Positions 60,210-64,000 of a DNA stretch of 64,000 bases are shown in pieces (the stretch's first letter is position 1; every line of letters begins with the position of its first letter). Source of the stretch: Streptomyces sp. NBC_00440. Lineage in GTDB: Bacteria > Actinomycetota > Actinomycetes > Streptomycetales > Streptomycetaceae. A program made the position numbers and the translations under genes. The stretch is taken from assembly GCF_036014215.1 (NCBI RefSeq), contig NZ_CP107921.1, positions 2,613,501-2,677,500 of the forward strand. The letters run 5' to 3'. The notes under the pieces were generated by a model that was not told the DNA's origin, ran no database searches, and saw only the letters and a program-made list of their open reading frames with translations.

Positions 60210-60473
60210 GTGACTCCAAATGAAATTTTTAGCTACGCCGGCACTGGTGCCGTAATCATCTCAGCCTCAGCCGTGCTCTTCGCCTCGTTCAAGACGAATA
60301 CAGCCCAGGTTTGGCGTGCCGAGGCTGAGGCTCAGAAGACTCGGGCTGATCGCCTTCAGCGAGATATGGAAGAGATCAAGGAACGACTTACCCGGATTGA
60401 AGCAGAGAACCAGCGACTCATCGAGCTGCTGACTGCCCTAGATCCGGAACGGCTTCGCGCTCTGCGAATCTAA
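60210..60473 (+). CDS. Small membrane protein with coiled coil, possible holin
   Basis: 87 residues. One membrane helix (about 7-27, GAVIISASAVLFASF) is followed by a long coiled coil (AEAEAQKTRADRLQRDMEEI). GTG 60210. Such proteins often accompany the endolysin and may act as a second holin or spanin-like factor; unproven. Confidence 0.6.
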   Translation: MTPNEIFSYAGTGAVIISASAVLFASFKTNTAQVWRAEAEAQKTRADRLQRDMEEIKERLTRIEAENQRLIELLTALDPERLRALRI

Positions 60474-60493
60474 CTCGCCATACGTTTTAAGTG

Positions 60494-60522
60494 AGGGGCC
60501 CATCAAATGGTGGGCCCCTTTT
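60494..60522 (+). terminator. Rho-independent terminator before endolysin
   Basis: AGGGGCCCA pairs with TGGGCCCCT around eight bases, followed by TTTT. Confidence 0.8.
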
Positions 60523-60543
60523 GCGTGCCCAAAAGGAGACGAC

Positions 60544-61359
60544 ATGAGTACCCAGCTTGAGAAGGTTCTGAACATCGCCAAGGGAGAGGTCGGCTACCAG
60601 GCCACGAGGGCCCCCGGTGAGCGCCCGTCTGGCCACCAGAAGTACAGCGGCCAGATTCCCGGCCTGGAGTGGTCCAACTATCAGCCCTGGTGCGCAACCT
60701 GGGTGAGCTGGGTGGCAATGGAGGCGGGCGCGGCCAGCCTTTACCCGCGCACCGCGAGTGTCTTCACCGCCATGCAGTGGTTCAAGGACGCCGGTCGGTG
60801 GAGCGAGTACCCCGCGATCGGGAGCCAGGTCATCTACGGCACTAGCGGCAGCACTCACACGGGCCTCGTCTACGCGTACGACTCCACGTACATCTACACC
60901 TACGAGGGCAACACGTCGCTGACCAACAACGCCAACGGTAACCAGGTGATGAGTCGCAAGCGGGCCCGCCGGGATGCATACGTTCACGGATACGGTCTGC
61001 CGAAGTTCCCAGAGGGCATCACCACCGCGGATCCCTCGAAGAAGGGCAAGACCGGCTTCCACTACAAGGCAACCGCTACCACTCCCGTGGGCGGCAGCTC
61101 CAGCGGCTCGACCCCGAAGCCGGCCGCGTTCCCCGGCGTCAAGTACTTCAAGGCCGGCGCGAACAACGCCTTCGTCACCCAGCTCGGCAAGCAGCTGGTG
61201 AAGAAGGGCTACGGAAAGTTCTACTCCGTCGGGCCCGGCCCCAAGTGGTCAGAGTCGGACCGCAAGGCCGTTCAGGCGTTCCAGCGTGCCCAGGGGTGGA
61301 CCGGCTCCGACGCGGACGGCTACCCCGGCCCGGAGACCTGGAAGCGTCTTTTCAGCTAA
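60544..61359 (+). CDS. Endolysin: CHAP amidase with peptidoglycan-binding domain
   Basis: 271 residues. The CHAP domain (1-150) has the catalytic Cys in PWCATWVSWVA and His in GSTHTGLVYA. After a Ser/Gly linker, residues about 198-271 form a PG_binding_1-like domain ending SDRKAVQAFQRAQGW ... GYPGPETWKRLF. It has no signal peptide, so holin-dependent release is expected. ATG 60544 has AAAGGAG. Confidence 0.9.
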   Translation: MSTQLEKVLNIAKGEVGYQATRAPGERPSGHQKYSGQIPGLEWSNYQPWCATWVSWVAMEAGAASLYPRTASVFTAMQWFKDAGRWSEYPAIGSQVIYGTSGSTHTGLVYAYDSTYIYTYEGNTSLTNNANGNQVMSRKRARRDAYVHGYGLPKFPEGITTADPSKKGKTGFHYKATATTPVGGSSSGSTPKPAAFPGVKYFKAGANNAFVTQLGKQLVKKGYGKFYSVGPGPKWSESDRKAVQAFQRAQGWTGSDADGYPGPETWKRLFS

Positions 61360-61369
61360 GGAGACACCC

Positions 61370-61591
61370 ATGATCAAGTTTATTTCCATCCACGGTGTTC
61401 GGATCTACTCCGTGCTCGCGGCACTGGTGCCAGCGCTCCTGATTATCTGCCCCAAGATCCCATGGGAAGCCCTGATGACTGCCTCTGCGGGACTTCTGGG
61501 TGTCGGCGTGGCAGCGGCCACACACGAGGACACCAAGACGTTCAGAGCGATTGCTGCCTCGACCGATAGAGGCGAGACCGCCACCAACTAG
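61370..61591 (+). CDS. Holin
   Basis: 73 residues with two hydrophobic helices (VLAALVPALLIICP and ALMTASAGLLGVGVAAAT) and a charged tail, as in actinophage holins. ATG 61370 lies a few bases after the endolysin with AAGGAG. It should open the membrane for the endolysin. Confidence 0.75.
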   Translation: MIKFISIHGVRIYSVLAALVPALLIICPKIPWEALMTASAGLLGVGVAAATHEDTKTFRAIAASTDRGETATN

Positions 61592-61620
61592 GCGAGAGTG
61601 CACCTGGGTTGAGAGAAGCA

Positions 61621-61654
61621 GACAAGGCCCCCGGCTTCAGCCGGGGGCCTTGTC
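61621..61654. terminator. Bidirectional terminator, 15-bp stem
   Basis: A perfect 15-bp stem (61621-61635 with 61640-61654) and TTCA loop, between the convergent lysis genes and the right minus-strand block. Confidence 0.88.
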
Positions 61655-61659
61655 TTGTT

Positions 61660-61986
61660 TCACGTCCCCATAACGTGGTCGAGTTCCTTCAGCGCGAAAG
61701 TCGCCTCCGGATCTCCACCCTGTGCAGCACGGGCCCGGAGCGCTTCACGGATGACATAACGGTGTGTCGAGAGGTATGCCCAAGCGTCATACACAACTTG
61801 GTCGTCGGTTTCATCCTTGTCAGCCTCTGCGTCCCCTTCTTCGAAGAGACCCAGGACCCTTCCGAAGTCGGCGCGGGAGATTGAGGCCCAGTCGGACTCG
61901 CACTTGACTCCCTTGGCCTTGAGGTCAATCACCTCGCCTCCGCCCCGTACGGCAGCGGCCAGGGTGCCAATGACGTCTCCACTCAC
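61660..61986 (-). CDS. Hypothetical phage protein, 108 aa
   Basis: An acidic helical protein with VLGLFEEGDAEADKDETDDQ in the middle; no recognised domain. ATG 61986 overlaps the upstream stop (ATGA). Confidence 0.6.
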   Translation of the reverse strand: MSGDVIGTLAAAVRGGGEVIDLKAKGVKCESDWASISRADFGRVLGLFEEGDAEADKDETDDQVVYDAWAYLSTHRYVIREALRARAAQGGDPEATFALKELDHVMGT

Positions 61987-62147
61987 AGGTCTTCCCCCAG
62001 CTTCACAGAGACGATCTCAACATCGGTCACGCCCTGGTCTGGCTCTTCAAGCTTCTGCTTGCGTCTTTCTGCGCTCGGCATGTCGTAGGCCACGACCGAA
62101 ATATGCGGCTTCCCGGCCTTGACCCACTTCAGTCGGAAGTTCTTCAC
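61983..62147 (-). CDS. Hypothetical phage protein, 54 aa
   Basis: A basic 54-residue protein (FRLKWVKAGKPHISVVAYD), GTG 62147 with GGAGGG upstream. GTGA and ATGA overlaps join it to both neighbours. Confidence 0.6.
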   Translation of the reverse strand: MKNFRLKWVKAGKPHISVVAYDMPSAERRKQKLEEPDQGVTDVEIVSVKLGEDL

Positions 62148-62293
62148 GAGCCCTCCGCCTCCGTCCGGCGTCCCCCGCCATGACCCCACGTACAAGCGAA
62201 GTCGACGCACTTACGACAATGTCGGCACTCGGTGTGTCCGCTGTTCTCAGGCAGCCCGCCCCCGCAGTCCGCACAACGCTTCTTCTCAGCCAT
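62144..62293 (-). CDS. Small zinc-ribbon protein, 49 aa
   Basis: Contains CADC and CRHCRKC pairs in 49 residues, typical of a treble or ribbon zinc site. ATG 62293 lies eight bases after AGGAG. First gene of a three-gene unit. Confidence 0.65.
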   Translation of the reverse strand: MAEKKRCADCGGGLPENSGHTECRHCRKCVDFACTWGHGGGRRTEAEGS

Positions 62294-62390
62294 CTTCATC
62301 TCTCCTATGACTGGGCGCCCGCCCCCCGGCGGGTCAGACGCCCACACCGTATCTCTCGGGTCTGACAGTCCGATGTAAGCTCACGAAAGA

Positions 62391-62419
62391 GGCCCCGGAC
62401 ACTTCTCCTGTCCGGGGCC
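62391..62419 (-). terminator. Terminator downstream of the large right-arm gene
   Basis: GGCCCCGGACA pairs with TGTCCGGGGCC (loop CTTCTCC), extended by AGAG/CTCT with one bulge; T-rich sequence follows on the minus strand. Confidence 0.8.
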
Positions 62420-62473
62420 CTCTCTGTCCTCAGTTACTTGCTCTGCTGCCGTCCCGGCCTGCGACGCTGGGGC

Positions 62474-64000
62474 TCACCTGCCAGTCCTTCTGTACTCCTC
62501 GCAGCGGCGGGTCCAGTAGGCCCGTGCCTGCGGGGTGTTGCCCTCTTCAGCCAACTCAAGCCAGTTCTCAGGCACCTCGTACGTCTGGGCCGCGGCCACG
62601 GACTTCACCTCGGGCTCGCGGCGCTCCTGGTCCCCGTTCTCGACGGGTGCCGGTGCGGGCTTCTGCCCAGGGTCTGGGCTATCCAGAGGACCCCAGTGGA
62701 GCAGGCTCCGCAGAGAACACGAAAGCAACTCATCACCGGTGGCCAGTTGGTTGATGACGTATCTCCCCTCTCCGGTGTAGACCACCTCGGCCCTCGTCCA
62801 CCGGCCTGGCTCCGGGTTAAACCTTCCTGCCTTTCCACCGAACCAGATCAGCCGCGGCTTCGGCGTATTGCGGTGAGGGAGGTATCCAATCTCTTGAAGC
62901 TTGGTCTGGTAGACCCGCTCCGGGCGCTCCTGATCGGGCTCCTGGCCCAGGTCCTCGTCGTCCTTCAGCGCCTCGCCCCCGTATATGCCGGCGAGCTGCT
63001 GGAGCTGCTGCCCGATGCCGCCCTTCAGTGGTGCTTCCGCATCCGGCCAGATTTGTCGAGCTGCCCTCACGTACCTCTCTCCACCAAGGACGGTGACCTT
63101 CGCGCCCTCCAGGCCCAGCTTCTTGGCCTGCTCACGCACACGCCCGAGTCGTACGGATCCCTTGTCGCCGATCTTCACGTCGTAGTTCTCGATCTCCTCA
63201 CTCAGAGGGATGAGCCCGTACTTCGCGCTGAGGACCATCGTTGCGCCGTCCATGACGTCTGAGGCAAGCCGGCAGGCGGTGAAGTAGTTCCCGGTGTAGC
63301 GCTCATCGGCGGGGATCCTCCCTGGCCGTTCCGACTTCTTTCCGCCGCAGGCGATGACCACCAGGCGCTTGGGCTGCTCGGCTTCGTCCCGGCCGTGAAT
63401 TGCTTCCATGAAGTCGGGCGCCTGGTCCTCGCCCTCATCCACCACCAGGTACCCGTTGATGAGCCTCTGAGTCTGCTGGTACGGCTCGGTGTAGGTGGCT
63501 ATGAACTTCTTCGCGGCCCTGGCCGTGGCCGGATGGGCGTTCTCCTTCAGTCTGTCCATCTTCCCGAGGAACCAGCCCAGAGTCTCAGCGCGGACGCGGC
63601 CGGATGCGCCGTTGGCCGTCCAACTCATGTTGCCCAGATCGGAGCGGACAGTTTTGCTCTCACGTGCGTGCTGCTTGGAGTCGAACCCGTACTGACCAGA
63701 GAAGTGCCCCGACAGGCTCTTGGGCATCTTGACCGCATGCCGGATCTCCCGAGGGTCGTCCGGCTCGTACTCCAGCTCGTACTTGAGCATCGACTTGCCC
63801 GCCATGACGTTGTTGCCGTTATCGCTGTCGAGCCAGCCACGAGCGATGTCGAGCGCGGATCCCACTGCATCGTTGGTCAGGTGGAGGTCAATGGTGTTCA
63901 GAGAGTTCATCCCCTTCGCCTCCAGCTCCTCGGCGCCTTCACGGCAAGCGTCCAGGAGATCCCCCTCCCCCTGGGTCTTCGGCTTCACGTTCTTGAGCAC
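62474..64000 (-). CDS. Large phage protein with DUF6884-like domain, 5' partial
   Basis: At least 508 residues; the start lies beyond the window. Residues about 215-350 (counting from the window edge) contain LVVIACGGKKSERPGRIPA, then YTGNYFTACRLASDVMDGA, MVLSAKYGLIPLSEEIENYD and KVTVLGGERYVRAARQIWP. I recognise this pattern as DUF6884-like, of unproven function. The N-terminal visible part has a conserved-looking ALDIARGWLDSDNGNNV, and the C-terminus has a beta-rich region (GRWTRAEVVYTGEGRYVINQL) plus a helical end. It could be a nucleic-acid or nucleotide enzyme; no catalytic assignment is made. Confidence 0.65.
   Translation of the reverse strand: MLKNVKPKTQGEGDLLDACREGAEELEAKGMNSLNTIDLHLTNDAVGSALDIARGWLDSDNGNNVMAGKSMLKYELEYEPDDPREIRHAVKMPKSLSGHFSGQYGFDSKQHARESKTVRSDLGNMSWTANGASGRVRAETLGWFLGKMDRLKENAHPATARAAKKFIATYTEPYQQTQRLINGYLVVDEGEDQAPDFMEAIHGRDEAEQPKRLVVIACGGKKSERPGRIPADERYTGNYFTACRLASDVMDGATMVLSAKYGLIPLSEEIENYDVKIGDKGSVRLGRVREQAKKLGLEGAKVTVLGGERYVRAARQIWPDAEAPLKGGIGQQLQQLAGIYGGEALKDDEDLGQEPDQERPERVYQTKLQEIGYLPHRNTPKPRLIWFGGKAGRFNPEPGRWTRAEVVYTGEGRYVINQLATGDELLSCSLRSLLHWGPLDSPDPGQKPAPAPVENGDQERREPEVKSVAAAQTYEVPENWLELAEEGNTPQARAYWTRRCEEYRRTGR

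Larger units (their letters stand above)
26001..64000. mobile_element. Prophage (siphovirus type), right end outside the window
   Basis: From about 26.0 kb onward gene density, lower GC and gene content change together: replication and nucleotide genes on the minus strand, then tRNAs, terminase, capsid, tail and lysis genes on the plus strand, then another minus-strand block. The left end must lie between RecD2 (start 25867 or 25921) and the terminator at 26046. No integrase, excisionase or clear immunity repressor is visible, so these should lie beyond base 64000. No attachment core could be identified without the right junction. Confidence 0.9.

Noticed and set aside
23615..64000. CRISPR array
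   Set aside because: No regular series of 24-40 base repeats with unique spacers was seen in the window; the short repeats noted are promoter elements or tandem arrays.
26001..64000. Integrase or immunity repressor in the visible prophage
   Set aside because: No tyrosine or serine recombinase motifs and no classical repressor were found. The HTH protein at 39311-39820 is not clearly a repressor.

Overview
The left 26 kb is chromosome from a high-GC actinomycete, almost certainly Streptomyces. Codon use is strongly G/C at third positions, GTG starts are common, and the gene types are typical of that genus: an STM4012-type radical SAM protein, a hydrolase-ABC fusion, an EfeO/EfeB pair, an inositol catabolism operon, a BldC-like HTH protein, hexameric-type citrate synthase and RecD2 helicase. 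The right 38 kb (about 26.0 kb to the window end) is a prophage of the siphovirus type with visibly lower GC. Its right end and its integrase are not in the window.

Chromosome, left to right: a 5'-truncated radical SAM gene (+); an EamA exporter (-); an ABC-2 permease and, overlapping it, a large protein that joins a secreted-type alpha/beta hydrolase to a cytoplasmic ABC ATPase (-); an APH(6)/hydroxyurea-type kinase (-); a lipoprotein (+) convergent with a membrane-anchored phosphoesterase (-) over a 20-bp terminator stem; efeB and efeO (-) with a Met/Gly-rich 56-codon frame fitted exactly between them; an inositol operon iolC-aldolase-iolB-iolD-mmsA/iolA (-) whose first four genes are joined by 4-base overlaps, with a divergent IolE/IolI-type isomerase (+); an HTH gene and an HMA-domain gene (+) separated by an 18-bp inverted repeat; a 630-bp stretch holding a putative small RNA with two hairpins of identical loop; citrate synthase (-); and RecD2 (-).

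Prophage: the early arm (26.1-39.8 kb, all -) carries dCMP deaminase, ThyX and a class II ribonucleotide reductase (dNTP supply), a family A DNA polymerase, a primase in two overlapping frames, a DnaB/RecA-like ATPase, a RecB/Cas4-like nuclease, endonuclease VII, a calcineurin-like phosphoesterase, a sigma-like protein and many small ORFs, mostly in 4-base overlaps. Three promoters in this arm share a 16-bp element over the -35. A 490-bp control region (39.8-40.3 kb) separates it from the late arm (+, 40.3-61.6 kb): HNH nuclease, tRNA-Trp, tRNA-Glu and tRNA-Lys, terminase, portal, scaffold, P22-like coat protein, head-tail joining proteins, tail tube, tail chaperones with a -1 frameshift site, a 1906-residue tape measure with a lytic transglycosylase domain, baseplate proteins, an SGNH esterase tail protein, a CHAP endolysin and a holin. 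A third block on the minus strand (61.7 kb to the end) has three small proteins and a large protein that runs out of the window.

The most unusual observation is in the large terminase gene. Between Walker A and Walker B a 52-nt segment breaks the frame. It starts with a 14-bp hairpin whose hexaloop holds the stop codon, and its two flanks both encode Phe-Val. Deleting exactly 52 nt restores an uninterrupted terminase. The arrangement resembles the ribosome-bypassed gap of phage T4 gene 60, but a simple disruption of the gene is also possible.
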